A stretch of 64,000 bases of DNA from positions 124,001 through 188,000 of the forward strand of contig JAXMBN010000005.1 in the NCBI GenBank assembly GCA_046349875.1, given 5' to 3'. The position numbers were made by a program, and so were the translations under genes. How positions within the stretch are numbered: the first letter of the stretch is position 1; the number at the start of each line of letters is the position of its first letter. The DNA is from JAXMBN01 sp046349875. Its GTDB lineage: Bacteria; Planctomycetota; Planctomycetia; Pirellulales; Pirellulaceae. Of this stretch, positions 8,652 through 19,400 are shown piece after piece. The notes under the pieces were generated by a model, which was not told the DNA's origin, did not search any database, and worked only from the letters and a program-made list of their open reading frames with translations.

Positions 8652-11291
8652 ATGCTATGCACCCCTACTCGAAGTGGAAGCCTCCGAAACGGAAGCCATT
8701 GCTCCAAGCAAGTGTGGGTGCTCGTTTTTATAGTGACGGTATGGAATTGCGTGGCGAGTCTCGGTTTTTCGGCGGACACCGAAGAATGTCGAAAGTTGTT
8801 GCGACGCGGTGAGTATGCGAGCGCTATCGCTATCGCTAAACCCGAAGTAGACCAAGGGGTCTGGAATGAACTGTGGCCACGCTTCTTGTTAGAGGCGTAT
8901 CTTCAAACAGGTGCCTACGAAGAGGCGATACCAGTTTACGAAGGAGCCATTCAGAAATTCTCGACGAGCATTCGTCTTCGAATGCTCGGTGCGCAAGTAT
9001 ATCGCATGAACAATCAAGCGAATCTCGCCGACGAACAGCTTGCGGTCATTCCGGAGTTGATTCAGAGGATGCCATGGCGATTTAGTGGTAAGGATGAGCT
9101 TGTTCCGTTAGGTGAGTTCTTCGTGTTACAAGGAGAAGATCCCAAGCAAGTTTTGGAGATCTGTTATGACCGAGCGCTGAAGGTCGATCCCAAGTTAGTT
9201 GAAGCGCATGTAGCAAGCGGTAGGTTGGCATTGGATAAGTATGACTACCAGGTTGCGGCTGATGCTCTTCAAAAGGCATTGAAGCTCGATGAGCAAGATC
9301 CTGAGATTCACTATCTGTTAGCGCGGACTTTTGCTTCTTCGGATTCCGAGTTGGCCACGAAGCATCTCGTCAAAGCCCTTGAAATCAATCCACACCATGT
9401 TTCAAGTCTTTTGTTGCAAGCTGAAAATCGCATGGGTGCAGAAGCGTATGAGGATGCTAAGCAACTGCTGAATGAAGTTGAGAAGACCAACTCGAAATTA
9501 CCTAAGCTTTGGGCGCTTCGATCGGCCATCGCTCACCTGGAAGCCAAGTATCAGGACGAAGGAGAATATCGAAAGAAGGCACTGAAACCTTGGGCATTGA
9601 ATCCCGAAGTGGATTATGTCATTGGTAAGCATCTTTCCGAGCACTATCGATTCGAGGAAGCGGTCACCTATCAGACTCGGGCGTTGGAGATGAGTCGTAG
9701 CTATCTGCCAGCTTTGTCTCAGTTAGCGCAGGATCTTCTACGTTTGGGACGGACGGAGCAAGGTTGGAAGCTGGTCAATCAAGTTCGCGAGAAAGACCCC
9801 TACGATGTTTCGATCTTCAATCTCAAGCAACTCGAAGCTCAATTGGCTAAGTTTGCGACTTTGGAGGCCCCCGGATTTGTCATTCGAATGGATGCCAAGG
9901 AATCGAAGATCTATGGTCAGGAAGTGGTGGCGTTACTGAGTGAAGCGCGAAACGCATTGACGAAGAAGTACGAAGTGGAATTGGAAGAGCCTATATTCGT
10001 GGAGATCTTTCCACGGCAGAAGGACTTCGCCATTCGGACCTTCGGAATGCCTGGAGGAGCAGGATTCTTGGGAGTCTGCTTTGGTCGTTTGATCACTGCC
10101 AATTCACCGTCGGCACTGCGAGTGGATTCGAACTGGAAGTCGGTCTTGTGGCACGAGTATTGTCACGTCGTGACCTTGCAGAAAACCAAGAACAAAATGC
10201 CTCGATGGTTGTCAGAGGGAATCTCGGTCTATGAAGAGCGGCAGCGCGATCCACGATGGGGTCAGTCGATGGATCCCACCTACCGAAAGATGATCCTTGG
10301 AAAAGACTTGGTCCCGGTCAGTCAATTAAGCGCTGCGTTCCTCAATCCCAAGACACCGATGCATTTGCAGTTTGCCTACTTCGAGTCTTCGATGGTGGTC
10401 GAGTATTGGATTCAGAAGTATGGAATCGCTTCATTGCGAAGGGTGCTCAACGATCTTTCGGTTGGTATGCCGATCCATCAGGCGTTGGCCCGCGATACGG
10501 CCGCAATGGATGCATTGGATCAAGAGTTCGAAGCGTATCTTCGTGGCGAGGCCAAGAAGCTGGGCACCGGCGAGAATCGCGAAGAAATTTTTGACGACGA
10601 GAACCTGCCTGAAAAACTTACGGGTGAAGAGTTGCTCGCATGGCTCGAGAGTCATCCACGCAACTATTGGGTGATGAGGCAGCTTTGTGAAGGGCTGATT
10701 GCCTCCAAGCAATGGGAAAAGGCATTGCCGTGGGTAGAACGATTGCGAGACTTGTTTCCAGAGGATCGGGAAGCCAAAGGAATTTATGCACGGATGGCGG
10801 AGGTCTATCGCGAGTTAGGCAAGGTCGACGATGAGCGAAAGATGCTGAGTGAGTTGGTGGCTATGAGTCCCGACGCTAAGGATGGGTTGATGCGTTTGGT
10901 GGAAATCGATTCACAATCGAAAGACTGGGCGAGCCTATTGAAGTGGGTGGATGAATTGATTGCGATCGATCCCATGCGACCAAGCGTTCAGGAAGTAAAA
11001 GCCAAAGCAGCCGAAGCCCAGTCGAACGCTAAGTTCTCACAGGAAGCACTACAAGCATTAGCGGAACTCGATCCGGTAGATCCTGCAGGAATTCAGTTTC
11101 GCTTGGCACGTGCCTATCAAGCTCAGGGAGATATGTCGCAAGCCAAGAGGCATGTTCTTCAAGCGTTGGAAGAAAGTCCTCGTTATCGAGAAGCGTTGCA
11201 GTTACTGCGACAGTTACAGCATGTTGCAGAGGCAGATCCCAAGCCTACCGAGGATTCCAAGGATCCAGCCAAGGAAGGGCCGACGCGATGA
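8652..11291 (+). CDS. TPR protein with peptidase-MA metallopeptidase domain
   Basis: Exported 879-residue protein with a signal peptide (VWVLVFIVTVWNCVASLGFSA). Tetratricopeptide-like repeats fill about 40-400 and again about 640-860 (for example ALKVDPKLVEAHVASGRLAL). Between them is a gluzincin-type metallopeptidase: HEYCH at 501-505 gives HExxH, and WLSEG (E522) is the likely third zinc ligand, as in the peptidase MA family. All zinc-binding residues are therefore present. It opens an eight-gene operon, and its TGA overlaps the next ATG (ATGA at 11288-11291). A role in processing or assembling envelope proteins handled by the MoxR/VWA proteins downstream is inference. Confidence 0.82.
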   Translation: MLCTPTRSGSLRNGSHCSKQVWVLVFIVTVWNCVASLGFSADTEECRKLLRRGEYASAIAIAKPEVDQGVWNELWPRFLLEAYLQTGAYEEAIPVYEGAIQKFSTSIRLRMLGAQVYRMNNQANLADEQLAVIPELIQRMPWRFSGKDELVPLGEFFVLQGEDPKQVLEICYDRALKVDPKLVEAHVASGRLALDKYDYQVAADALQKALKLDEQDPEIHYLLARTFASSDSELATKHLVKALEINPHHVSSLLLQAENRMGAEAYEDAKQLLNEVEKTNSKLPKLWALRSAIAHLEAKYQDEGEYRKKALKPWALNPEVDYVIGKHLSEHYRFEEAVTYQTRALEMSRSYLPALSQLAQDLLRLGRTEQGWKLVNQVREKDPYDVSIFNLKQLEAQLAKFATLEAPGFVIRMDAKESKIYGQEVVALLSEARNALTKKYEVELEEPIFVEIFPRQKDFAIRTFGMPGGAGFLGVCFGRLITANSPSALRVDSNWKSVLWHEYCHVVTLQKTKNKMPRWLSEGISVYEERQRDPRWGQSMDPTYRKMILGKDLVPVSQLSAAFLNPKTPMHLQFAYFESSMVVEYWIQKYGIASLRRVLNDLSVGMPIHQALARDTAAMDALDQEFEAYLRGEAKKLGTGENREEIFDDENLPEKLTGEELLAWLESHPRNYWVMRQLCEGLIASKQWEKALPWVERLRDLFPEDREAKGIYARMAEVYRELGKVDDERKMLSELVAMSPDAKDGLMRLVEIDSQSKDWASLLKWVDELIAIDPMRPSVQEVKAKAAEAQSNAKFSQEALQALAELDPVDPAGIQFRLARAYQAQGDMSQAKRHVLQALEESPRYREALQLLRQLQHVAEADPKPTEDSKDPAKEGPTR

Positions 11292-12130
11292 ACCGATCCC
11301 GAGTGCTTTGGGCTCTTTTGGCGTGTGTGATTGTTGGGGTCGTTGCCGTTGGGGCTTGGGCACAGCGAGGTCGGCGTGGACGGGGAGATTGGCAGTCGGT
11401 GGGGCGCGGTGACGTTCCCGTTTGGGATATCGATCGCCAGTTCACAAAGGACGTCTTTACCTTTGTCCGCGTGAAGTACACGTCGTCGGGTTGGGGACGT
11501 GGAGGTGGATGGTCAACAGACTTCCGCGATAGCGATCTGAACTTTTCGCTTCGCTTGCAGCAGATGACATCGCTCAAAGTGAATCCCGATCCGATTGTGC
11601 TCGAACTAACCGACCCGCGATTGTTTGATTACCCCTTTCTTTACATGATTGAGCCGGGTGCCCTTACCTTTTCACCCCAAGAAGCGGAATCGCTCCGACG
11701 CTACTGCTTCAACGGTGGTTTCATGATGGTCGATGACTTTTGGGGTGATGAAGAGTACGAAAATTTTTATCGCGAGATCAAGCAGGTGTTTCCCGATCGC
11801 GAGCCGATCGATGTGCCACTCGAGCATGAGATTTTTCATTGCGTTTACGATCTCAAAGAGAAGCCGCAAATGCCTTCCATCCATTCGTGGAATCCGAATC
11901 AGCCCGAAATCACTTGGGAACGCGGTTACTATGATCCGACGACTCGTGAAGTGCATTATCGCGGGATCTTCGATGATCATGGGCGGATCATGGTCTTTAT
12001 CTGCCACAACACCGACTTGGGAGATGGTTGGGAACGCGAAGGAGAAAATGTGGACTATTTTGAACAGATGTCGGTGAAGAAAGCATATCCCATGGGAATC
12101 AACATCGTGACCTACGCGATGACCCATTAG
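11288..12130 (+). CDS. DUF4159 domain protein, exported
   Basis: 280-residue protein with an N-terminal hydrophobic segment (LLACVIVGVVAVGAWA) that is a signal peptide or anchor. The body matches the DUF4159 pattern: FTFVRVKYTSSGWGRGGGWSTDFRDSD, ELTDPRLFDYPFLYMIEPG, LRRYCFNGGFMMVDDFWG, and a HEIFHCVYDL segment. In characterised genomes DUF4159 proteins sit next to MoxR/DUF58/VWA genes, as here; the biochemical function is unknown. The fold is proposed to resemble a glutamine-amidotransferase/Rossmann domain, with no catalytic triad visible to me. Translation is probably coupled to the upstream gene through the ATGA overlap. The start of MoxR lies 58 nt downstream. Confidence 0.83.
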   Translation: MNRSRVLWALLACVIVGVVAVGAWAQRGRRGRGDWQSVGRGDVPVWDIDRQFTKDVFTFVRVKYTSSGWGRGGGWSTDFRDSDLNFSLRLQQMTSLKVNPDPIVLELTDPRLFDYPFLYMIEPGALTFSPQEAESLRRYCFNGGFMMVDDFWGDEEYENFYREIKQVFPDREPIDVPLEHEIFHCVYDLKEKPQMPSIHSWNPNQPEITWERGYYDPTTREVHYRGIFDDHGRIMVFICHNTDLGDGWEREGENVDYFEQMSVKKAYPMGINIVTYAMTH

Positions 12131-12176
12131 GCTGGTCGATGCATCATCGCCCATAGGCAAAAACAACTCATCATTC

Positions 12177-12191
12177 AGGAGTGACAACTTG
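12177..12191 (+). promoter_or_regulatory. Shine-Dalgarno site supporting a TTG start
   Basis: AGGAG at 12177-12181 is followed 7 nt later by TTG at 12189-12191. This supports TTG as the real MoxR start, because no in-frame ATG lies near the conserved N-terminus. Confidence 0.7.
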
Positions 12192-13190
12192 AGCTATCCC
12201 GTGGTAACCCAGGATGACGAAGCGCAGTTGGTTCGTCAAATTCGTGAAAGCCGATCGAAGATCGATGCCGAATTATCCAAGACGATCGTGGGTCAGAAGG
12301 ACGTGATCGAACAGTTGATGATTTGTCTGTTCTCGGGCGCCCATTGTTTGATCACAGGTGCACCAGGGTTGGCAAAAACTTTGTTAGTTCGAAGCGTAGC
12401 GCAGGTCTTTCATTTGGACTTTCGGCGCATCCAGTTCACTCCAGACCTGATGCCAGCTGACATCACGGGCACCGAGATCTTGCAGGAGACCGGTGGCACG
12501 CGATCGTTGGAATTCGTGCACGGCCCCATTTTTGCCAACGTCATTTTGGCGGACGAGATCAATCGAACGCCACCCAAGACCCAAGCGGCATTGCTAGAGG
12601 CGATGCAAGAGCACCAAGTCACGGCGGCTGGGGAACGGTATGCATTGCCTGAACCATTCTTCGTGTTGGCAACGCAGAATCCGATCGAAATGGAAGGAAC
12701 CTATCCTCTTCCCGAAGCGCAGCTCGATCGTTTTATGTTCAATGTGCTCATCGATTACTTGCCATTTCAAGATGAAGTGGAAGTCGTGATGAATACGACG
12801 AGCAAAAAGCCAGAACCGATACAGCCATTGTTCACGGGCGAAGATGTTTTGAAGTTCCATGAGATCGTCAAGCGAGTTCCAATCGCGCAAGAGGTTGCAG
12901 GATACGCAGTGAAACTCGTAGCGGCGAGTCGCGCAGGAAGGCCCGAAGCTCCAGAATGGGTGAATCAATGGGTGTCATGGGGAGCCGGATTGCGAGCAGC
13001 ACAGATGTTGGTTTTAGGCGCCAAAGCTCGCGCTCTGCTGCATGGTCAATCGTATGTGTCGATCGATGATATTCGAGCACTCGCTCACCCTGCTTTGCGG
13101 CACCGAATTTTGCTCAGCTATAAAGCAGAAGCCGAGGGTGTCACCGTTGAGGATTGTATTAGTCGTCTTCTACAAGAGATGAAACCCTAG
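12189..13190 (+). CDS. MoxR-family AAA+ ATPase (first copy)
   Basis: MoxR ATPases are cytoplasmic chaperone-like AAA+ proteins that act on VWA-domain partners. This one has 333 residues, the family length. Walker A is GAPGLAKT at 57-64, Walker B is VILADEIN at 118-125 (D122, E123), the sensor region is VLATQNPIEMEGTYPLPEAQLDRF, and a lid domain with SIDDIRALAHPALRHR follows. TTG start, supported by the SD sequence at 12177. It is followed closely by DUF58 and two VWA proteins, the classical MoxR-DUF58-VWA arrangement. A second MoxR lies at 36741-37706. Confidence 0.93.
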   Translation: MSYPVVTQDDEAQLVRQIRESRSKIDAELSKTIVGQKDVIEQLMICLFSGAHCLITGAPGLAKTLLVRSVAQVFHLDFRRIQFTPDLMPADITGTEILQETGGTRSLEFVHGPIFANVILADEINRTPPKTQAALLEAMQEHQVTAAGERYALPEPFFVLATQNPIEMEGTYPLPEAQLDRFMFNVLIDYLPFQDEVEVVMNTTSKKPEPIQPLFTGEDVLKFHEIVKRVPIAQEVAGYAVKLVAASRAGRPEAPEWVNQWVSWGAGLRAAQMLVLGAKARALLHGQSYVSIDDIRALAHPALRHRILLSYKAEAEGVTVEDCISRLLQEMKP

Positions 13191-13220
13191 GCTTGAAACG
13201 CTTTGTCGGACCAGAATTTT

Positions 13221-14204
13221 ATGTCGATCACTGCTAACTCCAATGCGACGACTTTGCCTCAAGGGGCTAGTTCGTGGGTTGACCCTGCGACCCTGATGCG
13301 CATCAAGAATCTGCAGCTCCGCGCCAAGCGAGTCGTCGATGGGTTTCACAATGGTTTGCATCGCAGTCCGTTGCATGGGTTCTCGGTAGAGTTCAGTGAG
13401 TATCGACGATATTCTGAAGGGGATGATCCCAAGGGAATCGATTGGAAACTGTTCGCGCGAAGCGATCGGTTCTATATTAAGAAGTTCGAAGATGAGACCA
13501 ATCGACGATGCTTGTTGGTTGTGGATCAGAGCAAGTCGATGACCTACGGCAATCCATCTTCAAAGGTTGATTACACCAAGATGGACTATGCGCGGACGTT
13601 GGCCGCGACGTTTGCGTACTATTTAACGCTGCAGCGCGACGCGGTTGGCATGATGACATTCGAGGCCGACGTCAAAGAAATGGTCCCCGCTCGATTTCGA
13701 ACAGGGCAGCTGAAAAGAATGCTCGGCCTCTTGGAGAAGCCATCGGAAGGGAATGCTACCGATCTTGTGCGTCCTCTTTCGCAACTCGCAGAACTCGCCA
13801 AGCAACGCAGTCTGGTGATCGTGATATCGGATTTTCTCGTTCCTTGGCAACCCTTGCAGGTTCCATTGGCCTTTCTGCGGGCTCGACATCATGAGGTGAT
13901 GTTGCTCCGCGTGCTTGATCCAACTGAAATCGAGCTGGATCTAAAACAGCCGACGATGCTACGTGATTTGGAATCGGGTAAGGAAGTCTACATCGATCCG
14001 ATGACAGCCAAGCAACGCTATCGCGAACGCTTCGATGCGCATGCGGCAGGGCTTGCGAAACTGGCTGGCCAGCTTGGCATTTCGTTGACCTCGATGACGA
14101 CCGATTCGCCTTTGGAACTGGCCTTGTTTGATTTGCTAAGTCGCCAATCGCAAGGGAAGCGAAGCTTGCGGTCGTACGGCATGCAGCGAGGAGGTGGTGC
14201 ATGA
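13221..14204 (+). CDS. DUF58 domain protein (first copy)
   Basis: 327 residues from the ATG at 13221; an in-frame TTG at 13203 would add six residues, and neither has a strong SD. The DUF58 core is clear: LQLRAKRVVDGFHNGLHRSPLHGFSVEF, YSEGDDPKGIDWKLFARSD, then a VWA-like stretch CLLVVDQSKSM with a D-x-S-x-S motif. The family partners MoxR in envelope-associated complexes. No transmembrane segment is visible in this short form, unlike the second copy at 40085. The TGA overlaps the ATG of the next gene by 4 nt (ATGA at 14201-14204). Confidence 0.9.
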   Translation: MSITANSNATTLPQGASSWVDPATLMRIKNLQLRAKRVVDGFHNGLHRSPLHGFSVEFSEYRRYSEGDDPKGIDWKLFARSDRFYIKKFEDETNRRCLLVVDQSKSMTYGNPSSKVDYTKMDYARTLAATFAYYLTLQRDAVGMMTFEADVKEMVPARFRTGQLKRMLGLLEKPSEGNATDLVRPLSQLAELAKQRSLVIVISDFLVPWQPLQVPLAFLRARHHEVMLLRVLDPTEIELDLKQPTMLRDLESGKEVYIDPMTAKQRYRERFDAHAAGLAKLAGQLGISLTSMTTDSPLELALFDLLSRQSQGKRSLRSYGMQRGGGA

Positions 14205-16336
14205 GTTTCTTAGCACCACTCTATGCGCTGGCTACTTTGGCCATTGCGTTACCTGTTCTTTTTCATTTGATTCGCAAGCAGCCCCGCGGCCGTCAAGTCT
14301 TCAGTTCGTTGATGTTCTTGGAGCCTTCACCTCCGCGGTTAACCAAACGCAGCAGTATCGATCAATGGTTGTTGCTTTTGCTGCGAGGTTTGGCGTTGGC
14401 CTTTCTCGCCTTTGCTTTTTCGCGACCTTTTTGGAATGAACCGACCGAAACGGATTCCGAAAAAGCGGTGCAGCGGCGACTGATCTTGATCGATCGCAGC
14501 GCTAGTATGCGACGCGAAGGATTGTGGGATGCTGCTCTCAATGCCGCGCGACAACAAATCCAGCAAGCTCAGGCTACCGATGTGATTGGAGTGTATGCCT
14601 TTGATTCCAAGTTTACGACCTTGTTCTCGTTGGCCGATTCGATTCAAGCTCAGCCTAAGGCGAGGCAAGAGCAGGCCTTGGCATCGCTATCATCGTTGAT
14701 GCCTTCATGGATGCCGACCGATTTGGGATTCGCTTTGATGTCGGCCAGTGACCAGTTCCAGCAAGATGAGGACGATGAAACATCGGATACATCGGTCGTC
14801 GCTGGTGAGATCGTGGTGATTACCGATTTCCAAGCTGGAGTGCAATTGAATCGCCTTGAGAACTATCAGTGGCCGGTCGATTGTCGCGTACGGATTGTTC
14901 GTGTCGCTCCTAAACAGGAAGGAAATGCAAGGGCTTGGATTCAGTGGAGTGAAGAAGAGGAGTCGCGTCAGGATAAGGAAGGACTCGCCGCCGATGAGAA
15001 GCTTCGCGTTCGCGTAACCAATGACGAAGGATCGACGCGTGAATCGTTTGCTCTCAGTTGGATGGATGATCAGCAGCGCGCCATCCCTGGAACCCAGGTT
15101 CCCGTTCCCTTGGCAGCTGGGAAAGGCAGTGTTTTTCGCGTTCCTTTGCCACCTGCCAATGCGACCGCCTTGCGATTAGAAGGGGATGTCGCGAAGTTCG
15201 ATAACGATCATTTCATCGCCAATCAAAAGATTCGCGAGTATCAAGCTTGGCTCATCGATGATCGTCAACGTGAACCAGCGCAATCGTTGGGCTATTTCGC
15301 AGAACAATTGCCGCTGAGCAATGCCCGTAGGAATGTCGCTTGGACTTGGCGAAACCCGGGTGCAAGCGACCCTTGGGCGAATCCCAGTTCTGTCCCTTGG
15401 ATCATTGCCGGAAGTGGGCTGAGTGACTCTGATATACCAGGGCTCAAGGCCTATATCGAAGCCGGTGGACATGTTCTTTGGGTTTGGGATCAGACTCTTG
15501 CAGATTCACGCCAAGAAGACACATTGGAACGACAGCTTGCGTTGTTGACCGACGATTCTCCTTCGCAGATTCGCGAAGCAAAGATTCGAAACTATGCCCT
15601 TTGGGAAAACATCCAATTCAAGCATCCTATCTTCGGCAGCTTGGCAGATGCTCGATTCAACGACTTCACGAAGGTTCGATTTTGGGGGCATCGATCGGTC
15701 GAGTTTTCGAAGCCCGATGCATGGACGATCTTGGCTCGGTTTGATGACGACCGCTCCCCTGCTCTCGCTTATCGAACGATTGGAAAGGGAACTCTGTGGT
15801 GCATGACCTCGGGGTGGCAGCCGAGTCAAAGCCAATTGGCTCTTTCCAGCAAATTCGTACCTTTGATGACCAGTATGTTTCAATGGGCAGCTCCTCAGGA
15901 TGTCGAACGAGAGCAATGGAGCGTTGGGGACAAAATCGAATTGGTGAAAGGGGAAACATTACTGGATCCAGTCGGAAAAACTTTGGCGGCCGTCGATCAC
16001 GACGAAGCTGAGCCGATCCTTCTCGAGGAACCTGGAATTTACAAGATTTTGCGGGATGGGACCGAGCGGAAACTCGCCGTCAATGTGTCGAAGGCGGAAA
16101 GCGAAACGACTGCCGGAGATCAAGAACAGTTAAGTCGCTTAGGAGTTCAACTTTCCGAAATGCAAACCGTTGCGGAACGCATTGCCGCGCAACGACAGCT
16201 TCGAGCCGTTGAGCTCGAATCCCAACAATCCTGGTGGAGATGGTTTCTGATCGCCGTGATTGGCGTCGTCTTCATCGAGACGGCCATTTGCATGGTGCGA
16301 CCATCGCAGTTTCAAGTCTCCTCCAATCCAACCTGA
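14201..16336 (+). CDS. BatA-like VWA membrane protein
   Basis: 711-residue membrane protein. The N-terminal BatA-type region (residues 1-75) has two hydrophobic segments around RKQPRGRQVFSSLMFLEPSPPR and the LLLLLRGLALAFLAFAFSRP stretch. A VWA domain follows with D98-R-S100-A-S102, a complete DxSxS of a metal-ion-dependent adhesion site. The large middle part is extracytoplasmic, and a final transmembrane helix lies near the C-terminus (WWRWFLIAVIGVVFIETAIC). BatA-type proteins are linked to MoxR and to envelope stress or aerotolerance in Bacteroides; the planctomycete role is not known. Coupled to DUF58 by the ATGA overlap. Confidence 0.87.
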   Translation: MSFLAPLYALATLAIALPVLFHLIRKQPRGRQVFSSLMFLEPSPPRLTKRSSIDQWLLLLLRGLALAFLAFAFSRPFWNEPTETDSEKAVQRRLILIDRSASMRREGLWDAALNAARQQIQQAQATDVIGVYAFDSKFTTLFSLADSIQAQPKARQEQALASLSSLMPSWMPTDLGFALMSASDQFQQDEDDETSDTSVVAGEIVVITDFQAGVQLNRLENYQWPVDCRVRIVRVAPKQEGNARAWIQWSEEEESRQDKEGLAADEKLRVRVTNDEGSTRESFALSWMDDQQRAIPGTQVPVPLAAGKGSVFRVPLPPANATALRLEGDVAKFDNDHFIANQKIREYQAWLIDDRQREPAQSLGYFAEQLPLSNARRNVAWTWRNPGASDPWANPSSVPWIIAGSGLSDSDIPGLKAYIEAGGHVLWVWDQTLADSRQEDTLERQLALLTDDSPSQIREAKIRNYALWENIQFKHPIFGSLADARFNDFTKVRFWGHRSVEFSKPDAWTILARFDDDRSPALAYRTIGKGTLWCMTSGWQPSQSQLALSSKFVPLMTSMFQWAAPQDVEREQWSVGDKIELVKGETLLDPVGKTLAAVDHDEAEPILLEEPGIYKILRDGTERKLAVNVSKAESETTAGDQEQLSRLGVQLSEMQTVAERIAAQRQLRAVELESQQSWWRWFLIAVIGVVFIETAICMVRPSQFQVSSNPT

Positions 16337-16400
16337 GATGCATCGTGAACGCTGTCCAAAATCCATTTGTCCGATCCTTTCATGATGCGAGAGCTCGATC

Positions 16401-19400
16401 ATGGACCCACGTTTAGAGACCATCCTTTCGGCAGTCCGGTCGCGATTTCAGCGACATCAATTTGCATGGAATCTGACGATTCTGTGGGGACTAGCTGCAT
16501 TGGTATTGTTGGGAATGCGATTTGTGCTGGAAGCATGGCGCGTTGAAAAAGGACTTGGTGTGGGGCTCGTCGCTGCCGTGATGGTAGGGACTTTTTCCTT
16601 GGCATGGGTTTTGACGCAAGTGCGTTCAAAAGATATTCGATGGGTCGCAGGTCGCATCGAGGAACGCTACCCCAATCTTAAGCAACGACTTCTCACGGCA
16701 GTTGGTATGGAACCAACCGGAAGTATCGGGTTCTTGCGACGCAACCTGCTCGATGAAACGCTGCACCACGCTCGCGCTTTTGATTGGTCGAAGACCGTTT
16801 CGAGCAAAGCGATGACTCTTGCTTGGATGTCGCAGTGCATCACATTTGCCTGTTGCCTACTCGCTGCCAGTTGGATGCTTTCGGCTTTGAAAAAGGGGGG
16901 GGCCATCGGAGGCGAATCGAGTTCAGTCGTTGGCACTGCCGCGCTTGAGTGCCTCGTGGATCCTGGAAACGCTGAAGTGGAACGGGGAACAAACGTAGTC
17001 GTCACTGCACGGTTTCCAGGTGAGCTACCTGAAGAAGTATGGTTAGAGATGGGAACGGAAGCTGGTGCGGCGAAGCGTCTTCCCATGGAACGCAATTTGC
17101 GCGACCCTGTTTTCGGTAATTATCTTTGGGATGTTCGCGAAGACGTTGAATATTCGATCGACTATTTGAAAGGTAAGAGTGAACGGTATCGACTGAAAGT
17201 CTTCGATTTCCCATCGCTCGTTCGGAGCGATGCCATCATCGAACCACCATCTTATGCCAAGACGGAAACGAAAACCGTGGAAGATACACGTCGTGTAACC
17301 GTGGCCGAAGGATCGGCGGTGACCTGGAGATGTACCTTCAACAAGCCCTTGCAAATTAGCGAACTGATCGATGAGCAAGGGGAAGCGACGGCGATGATCA
17401 CAGATCCAAAGGATCCACTTACCTATACCGTTCGGTTCACCCTGACGGAGTCCAAACGGTGGAAATTGTCGTTCCGTGATACGGAAAATCGCAAGCCTAA
17501 GTTTGATGAGAGCTTGTCGGTCAAAGTCCTACCGAACAATCCGCCCGAAGTAAAGCTCGCCAAGGCGACCGATGTTCGAGTCTCTCCGATCGAAGAGCTC
17601 GTACTCAAGGCGACGGCCAAAGATGACTATGGATTGGTTCGGGCAGGTTTGAGCTACTCGCTTGGGGGCGAAGAACCAACGGATGTGACGCTCTTTGAAG
17701 AAAGCCAAGGAAGCAAGAAGTCTGATCTCGAATACAAGGTCGAGTTTGAAAAGCTTCGAGCCGAACCCGATCAGCTTTTCCATTATTACTTCTGGGTTGA
17801 AGATATCGATCGCGACGGACAGTCTCGTCGCATGGAAGGCGATATGTTCTTCGCCGAAGTTCGGCCCTTCGAAGAAATTTTTCGCGAAGGAGATGCATCG
17901 CAGCAGGAACAACAGCAGCAACAGCAACAGCAAAATCAGCAGCAACAACAAGGAATGCAACAATCCGAGCAACTTGCGGAGTTGCAGAAGCAGATCGTAA
18001 CGGGAACCTGGAATGTTTTGCGGCGGGAGAAAGCGGGACAAATTAGCGATGCGTTGAGTACGGATGCTAAGACGCTGCAAGAGTCACAGCAGTCGGCATT
18101 AGAGAAGACGGATGAGCTCGAGGAGAAAATTCAGGATGCTCAATCGTTGCAACATCTTGATCGCGTACGTCAAGCGATGACCAACGCTGCCGAGAAACTC
18201 GGAAAGGCATCGGACAATAAAGACCTCTCGGCACTCAAAGAAGCATTGCGTGAAGAACAATCCGCCTACCAGTCGCTGTTAAAGTTGCGAGCGCGTGAAC
18301 ATGAAGTGGTGCGGTCGCGACAACGCCAACAACAGCGAGGCCAACAAAGCGGTGCTCAGCAGAATCGCCAGCAACAACTGGAGCAGTTGGAGCTTACCGA
18401 AGAAGAGGATCGTTACGAATCGGAACGGCGTGCCCAAGCGCCTCAACAAGAGGAGCAACGCGAAGCTCGCCAAGTAATGAATCGCTTGGATGAACTTGCG
18501 CGTCGTCAGAAAGACATCAATGAGCAATTGAAAAACATCGAAGCTGCGCTGCAAGAGGCCAAGACCGAGGCTGAGAAAGATCGACTCGAAGAACAGCTCA
18601 AACGGCTTCGCGAAAATCAAGAAGAACTCCTGCGGGAATCGGATGAACTCTTGGAGAAAATGCAGGAAACACAAAATCAAGAATCGATGCAACAAGCGCA
18701 GCAACAAGTCGAGCAAGCCCGACAGGATCTTCAGCGATCAAACGAGGCCTTGTCGCAGAATCAAGTATCACCTGCAATCTCGGCCGGTGCTCGTGCCCAA
18801 CAGCAATTGGAAGAAACGCGAGAACAATTGCGGCAACAATCGTCCAATCAGTTCGAACAGAATATGCGGAAGTTATTGGATGAAGTTCAGGAGCTAGAGA
18901 AAAAGCAGCAGTCGCTCAATCAGAAAGTGAATCGGCCCAATGAAGAAGGCCCAACACCAGGCAATGATGCAACAAACCCAGAAGCGAAAGGGGGACTTCG
19001 CCCCGACACGGCTCCCGATGGTGGCAATACCGATCAGCCGTGGAAGCAACAAAAAGAATCGCTTAATCAGTTGTTAGAAGAAATGCGAGAAACGATTGCT
19101 GAAGCAGAATCGAGCGAGCCACTACTTGCTGAACAACTTTACGATTCATTCCGCGAAACGAAACAACGCAACCTGGATCAGCGGATGGATCAGATACCGA
19201 TTATGGTTGAGCGGGGAATGATGCCCCAAGCTCGCCGTGCTTCGAGTGAAGTTCAATCGGGCATCGAAAGCTTGCGCGAAGGAATCGAGAAAGCGGCAGA
19301 CAATGTTCTAGGCAGCGAAGAGGAAGGATTGCGACGAGCTTTGGATGAGTTGGAGCAATTGCAAGATCGATTGCAGCGCGAGATGCAGCGGCGCGGAGGT